In this document: positions 46,057-57,858 of the stretch, piece after piece
Layout of the letters: every line of letters starts with the position of its first letter
Numbering within the stretch: position 1 is the stretch's first letter
Assembly (NCBI RefSeq): GCF_030412015.1
Contig: NZ_JASNRD010000008.1
Location: forward strand, 62,001-126,000
Direction: 5' to 3'
DNA length: 64,000 nt
DNA from: Massilia sp. YIM B02763
GTDB lineage: Bacteria; Pseudomonadota; Gammaproteobacteria; Burkholderiales; Burkholderiaceae_D
Notes under the pieces: generated by a model
Seen by the model: the letters and a program-made list of their open reading frames with translations, nothing else
Databases searched by the model: none
What the model was told of the DNA's origin: nothing
Position numbers and translations under genes: made by a program

Positions 46057-46473
46057 TCAGCCTCCGGGGCCGGGCCCTTCCGCGCGGGTGCGGGGGTAAC
46101 GCGGCAATCCATCGTCGATCGACGACCACGACAGGCGCTGGCTGGCATAGGTATGGTCGTCCGGCGGCGCCAGTTCCGGGTCGTCCAGGCTGCCCGTCGC
46201 GACGTCGATCTCGCCGCGCGACGCGTCGCTCTGCCACGTCAGCGCCGTGCCGCATTGGGCGCACAGCCCCCGTTCCACGCCCGGACTCGAGCCGCGGACC
46301 AGCGGCGGCGCCGCCGTCCAGCGCAGCGCATCCGTCCTCACGCTGAACCAGGCAAACGCCGGGGCGCCGCTGGTGCGGCGGCAGTCGACACAGTGGCACA
46401 GCGTCCGGTTGAACGCCGGCCCGTCCACCTCATAGCGTACCGCGCCGCAGGCGCATCCTCCGTGCCAGGCCAT
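46057..46473 (-). CDS. GFA-family zinc protein (formaldehyde-activating-like)
   Basis: The protein (138 residues) has the cysteine pattern of the GFA fold: GGCACGAVRYEVDG, CHCVDCRRTSGAP, FAWFSV, RGLCAQCGTALTW and DVATGSLDDP. These bind zinc and include glutathione-dependent formaldehyde-activating enzyme; most members have unknown substrates. ATG 46473 follows GGAGGAACGC. It comes after the MFS-thioredoxin pair on the same strand, 34 bases on, and may belong to that operon. Confidence 0.82.
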   Translation of the reverse strand: MAWHGGCACGAVRYEVDGPAFNRTLCHCVDCRRTSGAPAFAWFSVRTDALRWTAAPPLVRGSSPGVERGLCAQCGTALTWQSDASRGEIDVATGSLDDPELAPPDDHTYASQRLSWSSIDDGLPRYPRTRAEGPGPGG

Positions 46474-46507
46474 GCGTTCCTCCCATCGCCGCTTGCGTTC
46501 GAGGCCT

Positions 46508-47797
46508 TCAGCGTACCGCGGCAGGCGCCCCGCGCGGCGCACCGCCCGCAAGCAGCAGCGCGGCCAGGCTGACCAGGGCGGCCACGCTCAGGTACCAGCC
46601 GACCCAGTCCAGGCCGTGGTGGGTGGCCAGCCAGGTGGCGATGTAGGGCGCCAGCGAGGCGCCCAGGATGCCGGCCAGGTTGAACGTGAGCGAGGCGCCC
46701 GTGTAGCGCACGGCCGGCGGGAACATCTCGGACAGCAGCGTGCCCAGCGGGCCATAGGTCATGCCGATCAGGCACTGGCCGATCACCATGAACGCGATCA
46801 CGAGGACCAGGCTGCCGGAACCGAACATCGGGCCCAGCACGAGGCCGAACACGGCGATCGCCGCCGACACGCCGATCATGGCGGCGCGCCGGCCGTGGCG
46901 GTCGGCCAGCACGGCGGCGATGGGGATCGTCAGGCCGAAGAACACGATGGCGACCAGCTGGAGCACGAGGAATTGCTGGCGCGAGTAACCGAGGGCCGTG
47001 GTGCCCCAGGACAGCGCGAACACCGTCATCAGGTAGAAGATCACGAAGGTCGACAGCGCCGCCAGCGTGCCCAGCACGAGCGGACGCCCATGGTTCGCGA
47101 ACACTTCCACGACCGGCAGGCGCACGCGTTCGTTGCGGTCCAGCACGGCCTGGAAGTCGGGCGTCTCGGTGATCTTCAGGCGCACGTACAGGCCGACGAT
47201 GACGAGCAGCGCGCTGGCCAGGAACGGCACGCGCCAGCCCCAGGCGAAGAAGGCGGCGTCGCTCATCGTCTCGGACAGCAGCAGGAAGATGCCGCCGGAC
47301 AGGAAGAATCCCAGCGGCGCGCCCAGTTGCGGGAACATGCCGTACCAGGCGCGCTTGCCGGGCGGCGCGTTTTCGGTGGCGAGCAGCACGGCCCCGCCCC
47401 ACTCCCCGCCCAGGCCCAGGCCCTGGCCGAAGCGGCACAGCGCGAGCAGCAGCGGCGCCAGCGTGCCGATCGTCGCATAGGTCGGCAACAGGCCGATCAC
47501 GACCGTGGACACGCCCATGGTCAGCAGCGCGGCGACGAGCGTCGCCTTGCGGCCGATGCGGTCGCCGAAGTGCCCGAACAGGGCCGAGCCGACGGGCCGC
47601 GCGAAGAAGGCGATGGCGAAGGTGGCCAGCGATTGCAGCGTGGCCGCGGCGGCATCGCCGGCCGGGAAGAACAGCTTGGGAAAGACCAGGACGGCCGCGG
47701 TGGCGTAGATATAGAAGTCGAAGAACTCGATGGTGGTGCCGATCAGGCTGGCGAACAGCACGGTCGCCGGTTTGTTGCGCGGTGCAGGTGTCGTCAT
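46508..47797 (-). CDS. MFS transporter, metabolite:proton symporter type
   Basis: The protein (429 residues) has twelve membrane segments and MHS-family motifs: SLIGTTIEFFDFYIYATAAVLVFPKLFF, ARPVGSALFGHFGDRIGRKATL, FGQGLGLGGEWGGAVLL, LLSEMFPPAVRYTGASLTFNLAGILGASLAPYIA. Relatives carry shikimate, citrate, proline/betaine or 2-oxoglutarate. The ATG at 47797 overlaps the thioredoxin-like stop by four bases (ATGA); GGACGGCGA precedes it. Its substrate cannot be read from sequence. Confidence 0.87.
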   Translation of the reverse strand: MTTPAPRNKPATVLFASLIGTTIEFFDFYIYATAAVLVFPKLFFPAGDAAAATLQSLATFAIAFFARPVGSALFGHFGDRIGRKATLVAALLTMGVSTVVIGLLPTYATIGTLAPLLLALCRFGQGLGLGGEWGGAVLLATENAPPGKRAWYGMFPQLGAPLGFFLSGGIFLLLSETMSDAAFFAWGWRVPFLASALLVIVGLYVRLKITETPDFQAVLDRNERVRLPVVEVFANHGRPLVLGTLAALSTFVIFYLMTVFALSWGTTALGYSRQQFLVLQLVAIVFFGLTIPIAAVLADRHGRRAAMIGVSAAIAVFGLVLGPMFGSGSLVLVIAFMVIGQCLIGMTYGPLGTLLSEMFPPAVRYTGASLTFNLAGILGASLAPYIATWLATHHGLDWVGWYLSVAALVSLAALLLAGGAPRGAPAAVR

Positions 47798-48117
47798 TCG
47801 CCGTCCGCCAGGCTCAATGCGCTCACGACTTCCTGGTCGTCCTCCGGGCGCACGACGCGCGCGATCTCCTGGCCGTTCTTCATGACGATCACGGTCGGCC
47901 ACAGCTTGACGCGGAACGATCGTCCCAGCGCGCGGCCCGGCCCGTCCTCGACCTTGATGTGCGCGATTTCCGGATATTGCGCCAGCGCGCGTTCGATATG
48001 CGGCTCGGCGGCCTTGCAGTAGCCGCACCAGTTGGTGCCGAAATCGACGGCGGTCACGCCGCTCCTCGCGTCGATGGCCGCCCGCTCGGGCTGCTCGGTC
48101 TCATAGGGCTTGGTCAT
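47794..48117 (-). CDS. Thioredoxin-like protein
   Basis: The 107-residue protein has the active site WCGYC (Cys31, Cys34) in VDFGTNWCGYCKAAEPHIERAL and the cis-proline loop VKLWPTVIVMKNGQEIARVVRP. It has no signal peptide, so it acts in the cytoplasm. The CGYC dipeptide differs from the CGPC of classical thioredoxin and is closer to disulphide or glutaredoxin-like reactivity. GGAG precedes ATG 48117. It is translationally coupled to the MFS gene downstream. Confidence 0.87.
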   Translation of the reverse strand: MTKPYETEQPERAAIDARSGVTAVDFGTNWCGYCKAAEPHIERALAQYPEIAHIKVEDGPGRALGRSFRVKLWPTVIVMKNGQEIARVVRPEDDQEVVSALSLADGE

Positions 48118-48307
48118 GGTGCATCTCCGTGTTGTCCTTGCGACTAGCCTACCTCAAACGCGGTTGGTCGGGAAGAACGGCAAAGCGGGAAGAACGGCAA
48201 AACGGCAAGAACGGGCAATCCGGATGCCTCCGTTAGGTGAAACACCGAACGGAATACGGCCCGGGGCGCTGGCATGCTGGGCGCATACCGTTTCGAAGGA
48301 GGCCATC

Positions 48308-48490
48308 ATGTCCGACAACCTGAACAACCGCGGCCCGCAGGACCGCAGCCGCATCAGCCTGAGCGAGAAGTGGGAAGTCCAGTACTGGACGAAGGAACTG
48401 AACGTCACCGAGGAACAGCTGCAGCAGGCCGTCAAGCAGGCCGGCAACAGCGTCAACGCCGTGCGCCACCACCTGGCCAAGCTGCACTGA
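48308..48490 (+). CDS. DUF3606 small protein
   Basis: A 60-residue protein (RGPQDRSRISLSEKWEVQYWTKELNVTEEQLQQAVKQAGNSVNAVRHHLAK), which is the whole DUF3606 domain: the RxRI-x4-EW-YW-EL start and a helical end. Function is unknown; it is often found with stress genes. GAAGGAGG precedes ATG 48308. An MscS gene follows 176 bases later. Confidence 0.85.
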   Translation: MSDNLNNRGPQDRSRISLSEKWEVQYWTKELNVTEEQLQQAVKQAGNSVNAVRHHLAKLH

Positions 48491-48666
48491 CAGGCCGCTG
48501 CTGAACGGCGGCGGCCCCGGCCCGCCTCGGCGCCGCCGCCACGCCGCCCCCTCCGGGGCGGCGACCTGCCCGCTTCCGCCGGGCCGCCGCCGGCGCGTCC
48601 GGCGCGCTTCGACGTCCTCTCCAGTGCCATCCCCGGCGCCCTTGCCATCCCAACGAAAGGAGCCCA

Positions 48667-49848
48667 ATGGACATCCACGGCTATTTCCCGAGCCTCGACA
48701 TCGCATGGACCAATGCCGCCTTCGCGCTGGCCGCGGCGGTGCTGACCTTCGCCCTCATCCACGGCGCCGTCGCGCTGTTCCGCAAGCGCCTGGCCGCCCT
48801 GTCGGGCGAACGCGCCCACAAGCCCATCGTAGAAGTCCTGCGCCACACGCTGGCGCGCACCAGCAGGTTCGCCATCTTCGCCACCGCCGTGCTGGTCGGC
48901 CTGGAAGTGCTGGACCTGCCGGCGCCCTGGAACGCCCGCGTCGACCACCTGTGGTTCATCACGCTGGGCGCCCAGATCGCGCTGTGGCTGCACCGCGCCA
49001 TCGAAGTCACCGCGCGGCGCTATTTCCGCGTGCACGGCAAGGGCCTGGAGGACGACCAGGTCACCGTCGCCCACACCCTCATGATCTGGGCGCTGCAATG
49101 GAGCGTCTGGACCATCTTCGCCCTGGCGATGCTGTCCAACCTGGGCATCAACGTCACCACCTTCGTTGCCAGCCTGGGCATCGGCGGCGTGGCCGTCGCG
49201 CTGGCCGTGCAGAACATCCTGGGCGACCTGTTCGCGTCGCTGTCGATCGCCGTCGACAAGCCCTTCGAGGTGGGCGACGCGGTCTCGGTGCCGGAATTCT
49301 CCGGCACCATCGAGCACGTGGGCCTCAAGACGACGCGGATCCGCGCCCTGTCCGGCGAGCAGATCGTCATCGCCAACGCCGAGCTGCTGCGCAAGGTCGT
49401 GCACAACTTCAAGCGCCAGAGCACGCGCCGCGTGCAGTACGCGCTGCGCATCAACCCGTCCACGCCACCGGAGCTGGTGAGCCGCGTGCCGGAAGCCCTG
49501 GGCGACATCATCAAGGCCCAGGACAAGGTCAAGTTCGACCACGTGAACCTGACCGCGATGAACCAGGACTACCTGGAGTACGACATCGTCTACAACATGC
49601 AGGAAGCGGACTACGGCCTGTTCCTGCGCACCCAGCAGGCGGTGCTGCTGCAGACGATGACGATGCTGCGCGAACTGGGCATCTCGACGGCGCCGCGCGC
49701 CCGGCAGCTGCTGGTGCAGGATCCGGCCGTCGACTCGGCCGCGGCCGCGCGGGCCGCCAACGATGCGCGCGGCACGGATACGCACGAGGGCGGCGCCATC
49801 GAACTGCCGGACGGCCGCGGCAAGCTGCAGTCGCGCCCGACGCATTGA
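48667..49848 (+). CDS. MscS-family mechanosensitive channel, second paralogue
   Basis: This 393-residue protein has four N-terminal membrane segments, then the MscS core: GINVTTFVASLGIGGVAVALAVQNILGDLFASLSIAVDKPFEVGDAVSVPEFSGTIEHVGLKTTRIRALSGEQIVIANAELL. It is closely related to the copy at 27.26 kb through pore and beta domain but differs in the N-terminal helices and the C-terminal tail. GAAAGGAGCCC precedes ATG 48667. The next gene encodes a GS39-like SDR on the same strand. Confidence 0.9.
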   Translation: MDIHGYFPSLDIAWTNAAFALAAAVLTFALIHGAVALFRKRLAALSGERAHKPIVEVLRHTLARTSRFAIFATAVLVGLEVLDLPAPWNARVDHLWFITLGAQIALWLHRAIEVTARRYFRVHGKGLEDDQVTVAHTLMIWALQWSVWTIFALAMLSNLGINVTTFVASLGIGGVAVALAVQNILGDLFASLSIAVDKPFEVGDAVSVPEFSGTIEHVGLKTTRIRALSGEQIVIANAELLRKVVHNFKRQSTRRVQYALRINPSTPPELVSRVPEALGDIIKAQDKVKFDHVNLTAMNQDYLEYDIVYNMQEADYGLFLRTQQAVLLQTMTMLRELGISTAPRARQLLVQDPAVDSAAAARAANDARGTDTHEGGAIELPDGRGKLQSRPTH

Positions 49849-49938
49849 GGGGCGCTTGTTGCGGCGCGGAATACGAACGCCGCGCCGCAGCCGCAGCGCA
49901 TAGAATTCGAACCTCCACGAATGCATCGGAGGTTGAGA

Positions 49939-50796
49939 ATGCCCGAACAGAACCAGCAACAGCCCGCGCAGCAACAGACCCCGCCGGGCACCGAGACCCT
50001 GCTCCAGCCGAAGGCCGACCACGGCGAAACCAGCTACGTCGGCCACGGCCTCCTGCAAGGCAAGGCCGCCGTCATCACCGGCGCCGACAGCGGCATCGGC
50101 CGCGCCGTCGCCATCGCCTATGCGCGCGAAGGCGCGGACGTGCTGATCTCCTACCTGAACGAACACGAGGACGCGCAGGAAACGGCGCGCCTGGTCGAGG
50201 AAGCGGGCCGCAAGGCCGTGCTGCTGGCCGGCGACCTGGCCGACCCGGCCCAGTGCCGCGCCCTCGTCGACCGCGCCGTGCAGGAGTTCGGCCGCATCGA
50301 CATCCTGGTCAACAATGCCGCCTTCCAGATGACCCACGAATCGATCGACGAGATCCCGGACGAGGAATGGGAACGCACGTTCGCCGTGAATATCTCGGCG
50401 ATGTTCTACATCTGCAAGGCCGCCGTGAAGCACATGCCGCAGGGCTCCGCGATCATCAATACGAGCTCGGTCAACTCGGACAAGCCCACGCCGACGCTGC
50501 TCGCCTATGCCACCACCAAGGGCGCCATCGCCAACTTCACGGCGGGCCTGGGCCAGCTGCTGGCCGACAAGGGCATCCGCGTGAACTGCGTGGCGCCGGG
50601 CCCGATCTGGACACCCTTGATCCCGTCGACGATGCCGCCGGACGAGGTAGAGAGCTTCGGTTCGCAGACGCCCATGAAGCGCCCCGGCCAGCCGGCCGAA
50701 CTGGCGGGCACCTATGTGTTCCTGGCGTCGAACGCGGCCAGCTCCTACATCACGGGCGCGCGCATCGCCGTCACGGGCGGTACGCCGGTGCTATGA
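49939..50796 (+). CDS. Short-chain dehydrogenase of the general stress protein 39 type
   Basis: The protein (285 residues) has a Gln/Pro-rich tail (MPEQNQQQPAQQQTPPG), then the extended SDR layout of YghA/GS39: LQGKAAVITGADSGIGRAVAIAYAREGADV, ILVNNAAFQ, the catalytic NTSSVNS and YATTK, NCVAPGPIWTPLIP and MKRPGQPAELAGTYVFLASNAASSYITG. Substrates are unknown; the group is induced by osmotic and general stress. CGGAGGTTGAG precedes ATG 49939. Confidence 0.88.
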   Translation: MPEQNQQQPAQQQTPPGTETLLQPKADHGETSYVGHGLLQGKAAVITGADSGIGRAVAIAYAREGADVLISYLNEHEDAQETARLVEEAGRKAVLLAGDLADPAQCRALVDRAVQEFGRIDILVNNAAFQMTHESIDEIPDEEWERTFAVNISAMFYICKAAVKHMPQGSAIINTSSVNSDKPTPTLLAYATTKGAIANFTAGLGQLLADKGIRVNCVAPGPIWTPLIPSTMPPDEVESFGSQTPMKRPGQPAELAGTYVFLASNAASSYITGARIAVTGGTPVL

Positions 50797-50812
50797 ATTA
50801 AGCCTCGCGTCA

Positions 50813-51043
50813 TCAAGCTTCGAGTCGCTTCAGCCGCTGGCCCAGGATGCCCCAGCGGCAATCGACGCCGTCGAGCCGGGCGCACAGCGCCCAGCCGGTG
50901 CCGATCTTCTCGACCGTCACGCCCGTCTCGATTTCCCTGGCCAGCTTCTCGGCCCAGATCCCGGCCGCTCCCCTGCCCTTGAACAGTTCATTGCCTTCGT
51001 AGACGACGGTGGCGTCGAACACGGGCATGGCGAATACGGTCAT
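50813..51043 (-). CDS. Small protein of unknown function
   Basis: A 76-residue protein (MTVFAMPVFDATVVYEGNELFKGRGAAGIWAEKLAREIETGVTVE ...) ending with a basic helix. No family recognised. AGGAAACC precedes ATG 51043, and the convergent SDR stop is 16 bases away. It lies 59 bases after the PBP1A-like gene on the same strand and might be co-transcribed. Confidence 0.6.
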   Translation of the reverse strand: MTVFAMPVFDATVVYEGNELFKGRGAAGIWAEKLAREIETGVTVEKIGTGWALCARLDGVDCRWGILGQRLKRLEA

Positions 51044-51101
51044 GGTTTCCTCTGCTGTTTGCTTGAAAAGCGTGATCCTACCACCGGGGCGGGCGACCGC
51101 G

Positions 51102-53492
<2,391 letters not shown>

Positions 53493-53579
53493 GTTATTCC
53501 TGCCTGCTCCACCTTGTCAGAGGCATAAGTATAGCTGAGCTCCCCGCCGCGCACGGTTGGCCGCCGCAGGCGAATACGG

Positions 53580-56375
53580 TCAGGCCGGCACCCCGTTCGG
53601 ACGCACATTGCGGCCGTTGCGCAGCAGCGCCTCGACGTCCGCGCCGGACGCGGCGCGGGCGAACACGTGGCCCTGCACCTCGTCGCAGCCGCGCCGGCGC
53701 AGGTAGTCCAGCTGGGCCTCGGTCTCGACGCCCTCGGCGATCACGCGCATGTGCAGGCCGCGCGCCAGCTCGATGATGGCGGAGACCAGCGCGGCGTCGT
53801 CGGCGCTGGAAGCGATGTCGCGCACGAAGCTGCGGTCGATCTTCAGCACGTCCACGGGGAAGCGCCGCAGGTAGGACAGGCTCGAGTAGCCTGTGCCGAA
53901 ATCGTCGATCGACAGTTTCACGCCCATCGTCTTGAGCTCGCGCATGGTACGGATCGCGCCCTCGACGTCGGCCATCACGAGGCTTTCCGTGATCTCGACC
54001 TCGAGCGAGGCCGCGGGCATGCCCGTCTCGTCGAGGACGCGGGCGATCTCGCGTACCAGGCCGGGCTCGGCGAACTGGCGCGCCGACAGGTTCACGGCGA
54101 TGCGCAGCGGCCCGTAGCCGGCGTGCTGCCAGTCGCGGTTCTGGCGGCACGCCGTGCGCAGCACCCACGAGCCGATCGGCACGATCAGGCCCGTCTCCTC
54201 GGCCAGGTTGATGAAGCGGTCCGGGCGCACCATGCCCATGCTCGGGTGGCGCCAGCGGATCAAGGCCTCCAGCCCCACCACGGAACCCGTCCCAAGGTCG
54301 ACCTGGGGCTGGTAGAACAGCTCGAATTCGTCCTGCAGCAGCGCGCTGCGCAGCGCCCCTTCCAGCGCCAGGCGGTCGCGCGCCCGCGCATTCATCGCCG
54401 GGGTGAAGAACTGGACGGTGTTGCGGCCCACTTCCTTGGCCCGGTACATCGCCACCTCGGCGTGCTGGACCAGCGTGGCGGCATCGCTGCCGTCGGCGGG
54501 GAAGCCGGCGACGCCCGCGCTGCCCGTCATAACCAGCTCCTGGCCGCGCAGCGCGAGCGGGTGCGCCAGCGCTTCCAGCACGGCGCGCACGGTGGCCGAG
54601 ACCTCGGCCTCCGTCTGGCGACCGGGCAGCACGAGCACGAACTCGTCGCCGCCCGTGCGCGCCGCCGTGTCGCCCCGGTCGATGGCGCCGGCGATGCGCG
54701 CGGCCGCCGCCTTGAGCAGCTCGTCGCCGGCCTGGTGGCCCAGCGTGTCGTTGACGAACTTGAAGTGGTCGAGGTCGAGCGCCGCTACCCAGACGTCGGC
54801 CCTTCCGGCCGCGGCATTGATGGCGCCGTCGATGCGGTCGTGCAGCAGCGAGCGGTTGGGCAGTCCCGTCAGCGTGTCGAAGCGGGCGCGGGTCTCCAGC
54901 TCGGCCTCGTAGCGCCGGGCCGTGCTGACGTCGTACTGCGTCATCACGAAATGTTCGGTCGACCCGTCGTCGCCGAAAACCGGGGCGATGTAGACCTCGG
55001 CATCGATCTCGCGACCGTCGCCGCAGCGCAGGCGCATCGCCACGTGGCCCTCGCGGTTGGTACGAATGGCCGCGCGCAGCTCGGCCACCGCGGACTGGTC
55101 CGGCTCCTGTATTCCCAGCTCCTGCAGCTGGCGTCCGACGACTTCCGCGGGCGCCAGCTTGCGCATGCGCACGAAGGCGGGGTTCACGTATTCGATGGGA
55201 TAGCCGGGCCGCGTCGCGCTGATCAGGATCACGGCGTTCGCGCTGGCGTCGATCGCGCGCCGGTACAGCCGCAAGGCGTCCAGCGCGCCGTGCAGGTCGG
55301 CGGTGCGGCGCTCGACCAGCCGCTCGATCCGGCGCGTGCGCCGCACGCGCCCCTGGACCCAGGCGGCCGTCGCCGCGCTGGCCAGGCTGCCGAGGATGAG
55401 CGTCAGCATGGGCGCGGCACCGTTCATCATGCGCCCGGAATAGCCCGCCATGCCGAGTTCCCAGCGCTGGCCGGCAAACTCGAAAACGTGCCGGGTGCGG
55501 AAGACGGCGTCGCCCGATCCAGCGAGCCACCACGGCTCCCTGTCCTCCAGACCGGCCTCCTGCCGGAACGCCAGGCGGCGCCCCGTATGCGAAGGGCCAT
55601 ACAGTTCGATGGTCATGTCGCCCCGTTGCAGCAGGCGCGAGCCGCTCAAGCTGCTGCCGAGCAGCGCGGCGATGTCGATGACGACGGCCGTGTCGCCGAT
55701 CACGGAGGCGGCGGAACGCGGCGCGTTCCGAGCGTACACGGGCAGCATCAGGATCAGGCCGAGGTGGTCGGGCTGCTGCAGCAGCGGAACGAGCCCGGTC
55801 GACGCCACCTGCCCCGTGCCGACCGCGCGCGCGAAGGCCGTCCCCTGCTCCGTGTGCGCGAGCACGTCGTAGCCCAGCGTGAATTCGTTGCCGGGGAGCG
55901 GCTCGACGTACTCGACGACCAGGTAGCGCGCGCGGACGCCCGCCGGCACCAGGCGGGTGCCCTGGCGCTCGCGAACGGCGAAGCCGGGCACGGCGGCGCG
56001 GTGTTCGGCCTCGTACGCGGGACGCGCAGCGCCCGCGACGAGGCGGTGGAACACGACGGCGCGCAGGTAGGCATGGTTGTCGAGCAGCGGACGGACGAAG
56101 GCCCCGAACTCGTCGCGGCCCACGGGACCCACCGAGGCGAACAGCGCGTTTGCCGCTCGCAACACGTCGAAGGAATCGCCCAGGCTGCGGGTGACGGCCG
56201 CCTTGCGCACCTCGGCGCGCTGCAGGAATTCCGCCCGCGCCCGTTCGATCTCGGCGTCGCGCACGCCGGCGAACAGCAGGCCCGTGACGACCAGCCCCGC
56301 CAGCAGCGTGAGCAGCGTGGCGGTGGCCGGAAGCCGCATGCGTGCGCGGGCGTTGGGCGCGATCCGTGTCAACAT
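53580..56375 (-). CDS. CHASE-PAS-GGDEF-EAL membrane sensor
   Basis: A 931-residue bifunctional c-di-GMP protein. Membrane segment about 17-40, periplasmic CHASE-type sensor (about 60-290, including AVVFHRLVAG and LILMLPVYARN), second segment about 315-340, PAS about 370-490, GGDEF with an intact GGDEF (ARTGGDEFVLV), EAL with an intact EALIRW and IDDFGTGYSSLSYL. The residues before GGDEF read DRGD, so a canonical inhibitory site is absent. Both activities are possible; the balance cannot be told. The ATG at 56375 is chosen; the frame extends upstream into the ClC gene antisense-like reading and should be ignored. Confidence 0.92.
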   Translation of the reverse strand: MLTRIAPNARARMRLPATATLLTLLAGLVVTGLLFAGVRDAEIERARAEFLQRAEVRKAAVTRSLGDSFDVLRAANALFASVGPVGRDEFGAFVRPLLDNHAYLRAVVFHRLVAGAARPAYEAEHRAAVPGFAVRERQGTRLVPAGVRARYLVVEYVEPLPGNEFTLGYDVLAHTEQGTAFARAVGTGQVASTGLVPLLQQPDHLGLILMLPVYARNAPRSAASVIGDTAVVIDIAALLGSSLSGSRLLQRGDMTIELYGPSHTGRRLAFRQEAGLEDREPWWLAGSGDAVFRTRHVFEFAGQRWELGMAGYSGRMMNGAAPMLTLILGSLASAATAAWVQGRVRRTRRIERLVERRTADLHGALDALRLYRRAIDASANAVILISATRPGYPIEYVNPAFVRMRKLAPAEVVGRQLQELGIQEPDQSAVAELRAAIRTNREGHVAMRLRCGDGREIDAEVYIAPVFGDDGSTEHFVMTQYDVSTARRYEAELETRARFDTLTGLPNRSLLHDRIDGAINAAAGRADVWVAALDLDHFKFVNDTLGHQAGDELLKAAAARIAGAIDRGDTAARTGGDEFVLVLPGRQTEAEVSATVRAVLEALAHPLALRGQELVMTGSAGVAGFPADGSDAATLVQHAEVAMYRAKEVGRNTVQFFTPAMNARARDRLALEGALRSALLQDEFELFYQPQVDLGTGSVVGLEALIRWRHPSMGMVRPDRFINLAEETGLIVPIGSWVLRTACRQNRDWQHAGYGPLRIAVNLSARQFAEPGLVREIARVLDETGMPAASLEVEITESLVMADVEGAIRTMRELKTMGVKLSIDDFGTGYSSLSYLRRFPVDVLKIDRSFVRDIASSADDAALVSAIIELARGLHMRVIAEGVETEAQLDYLRRRGCDEVQGHVFARAASGADVEALLRNGRNVRPNGVPA

Positions 56376-56425
56376 GGCCCATCGTAGCGCAGAAGCCCGA
56401 TGGGGCACGCCGCATTGCCGCGCCG

Positions 56426-57796
56426 TCAGGAACCCGGCGGCGCCTCCGGGGGCGGCAGGCGCTTGAGCTGGAGCCGTGCCAGCATCGGGTACAGCGGCGG
56501 ACTGATGATGCGCGCCACGGCGAACGCGACCAGCGCGCAGGCCATCAGGCTCAGCACCATGGCGTGGCCGTCGACCATTTCCATCACGATGATGAAGGAC
56601 GTCAGCGGCGCCTGGGTGGCGGCGGCCAGGAAACCGACCATGCCCAGCGCGATCAGCGCCGGCGCCTGGCTGCCGTACAGCAGCAGCGCGACGTCGTTGC
56701 CGATGCCCGCGCCGATGGCCAGCGACGGTGCGAAGATGCCGGCCGGCACCCCCGACCAGGTCGTGATCCAGGTGGCCAGGAACTTGAACAGCGCGTAGGC
56801 GGCCGGCATCGCGGACCAGCCCTCGACCATCATGCGTGTCGATTCGTAGCCCGAGCCGAAGGTGGCGCCCGCCGAGACGAGGCCGATGACGGCGACGGCC
56901 AGGCCGCAGCCCGCCGCGAACACGACGGGGCGGCGCGCCCGCTGGCGCGAGAACCAGTCGCCGCCGGTCCCCGACAGCGAGGCCAGCAGCAGCCGCGAGA
57001 ACAGCCCGCCGGCCAGGCCAGTCACGACCGCCACCAGCAGGCCGGGCCACAACAGTTCCATGCCGATGTGCTGGGCGTGGATGACGCCGAAGTAGACGCC
57101 GTTGCCGTGCGCGGACACGGCGACGAGGCCGGCCAGCACGATCGAGGCGATGATCAGGCCGCTGCTGCGGTGTTCGGGCGATCGGGCCAGTTCCTCGATC
57201 GCGAACATGACGCCGCCCAGCGGGGTGTTGAACGCCGCCGCGATGCCGGCCGCGCCGCCCGCCACCAGCAGGCCGCGGATGCCGACCGCGGGCCGGCCGT
57301 CGAGGCGCACGCCCAGGCCCCAGGGCAGCACGCGCCTCGCCTGCAGCATGATGCCGGCCGCGATCTGTACGGACGGCCCTTCGCGGCCCAGCGACAGGCC
57401 GCCCAGCAGGCCGGCCGAGGTGAGGAGGATCTTGGCGACCGACAGGCGCAGCGAGACGAACAGGCTGCGCTGTTCGCCGTCGGCCTGGCGGTCGAGCGCG
57501 GCGATCACTTGCGGGATACCGGAGCCCGCCGCGCCCGGTGCATAGCGGCGCGTCAGCCACACCACGGCGGCGGCCACGGCCGGCGCCGCCAGCAGCGGGC
57601 TCCACCAGGCCGCATCGCGCAGCAGGTCGAAACAGGCGGCGGCCTGCTCGGCCAGCCAGGTAAACATCACGATGGTGAGGCCGGACAGGATGGCCAGCGC
57701 GACCACGATGGCCCGCATCGCCCACAGCCGCCAGTCGGCCAATTCGCGGCGCAACGCGGTGCGCCAGTCGTCGTCGATCTCTTCCACTGCACTCAT
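56426..57796 (-). CDS. ClC-family chloride channel/transporter
   Basis: The 456-residue protein has the four ClC selectivity segments: GSGIP (91-95), GREGP with the gating Glu139, the FNTPLGGVMFAIEEL region with the acidic pair that marks proton-coupled exchangers, and GVPAGIFAPSL, plus a Tyr in SPPLYPMLAR matching the anion-coordinating tyrosine. The presence of both glutamates favours a Cl-/H+ exchanger. It ends with a short C-terminus and no CBS domains. A MarR regulator is divergent 62 bases away. Confidence 0.93.
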   Translation of the reverse strand: MSAVEEIDDDWRTALRRELADWRLWAMRAIVVALAILSGLTIVMFTWLAEQAAACFDLLRDAAWWSPLLAAPAVAAAVVWLTRRYAPGAAGSGIPQVIAALDRQADGEQRSLFVSLRLSVAKILLTSAGLLGGLSLGREGPSVQIAAGIMLQARRVLPWGLGVRLDGRPAVGIRGLLVAGGAAGIAAAFNTPLGGVMFAIEELARSPEHRSSGLIIASIVLAGLVAVSAHGNGVYFGVIHAQHIGMELLWPGLLVAVVTGLAGGLFSRLLLASLSGTGGDWFSRQRARRPVVFAAGCGLAVAVIGLVSAGATFGSGYESTRMMVEGWSAMPAAYALFKFLATWITTWSGVPAGIFAPSLAIGAGIGNDVALLLYGSQAPALIALGMVGFLAAATQAPLTSFIIVMEMVDGHAMVLSLMACALVAFAVARIISPPLYPMLARLQLKRLPPPEAPPGS

Positions 57797-57858
57797 GGGA
57801 GGGCCACCGCCGTTCCCATCGCTGGCCCAGCCAGCATGTTTTCCGCTATCATCCGCCT

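Noticed and set aside
53580..57725. One 1381-codon fusion of the CHASE-GGDEF-EAL protein with upstream sequence
   Set aside because: The extra N-terminal part overlaps the ClC gene in another frame; the true protein starts MLTRIAPN at 56375 with a signal-anchor segment.
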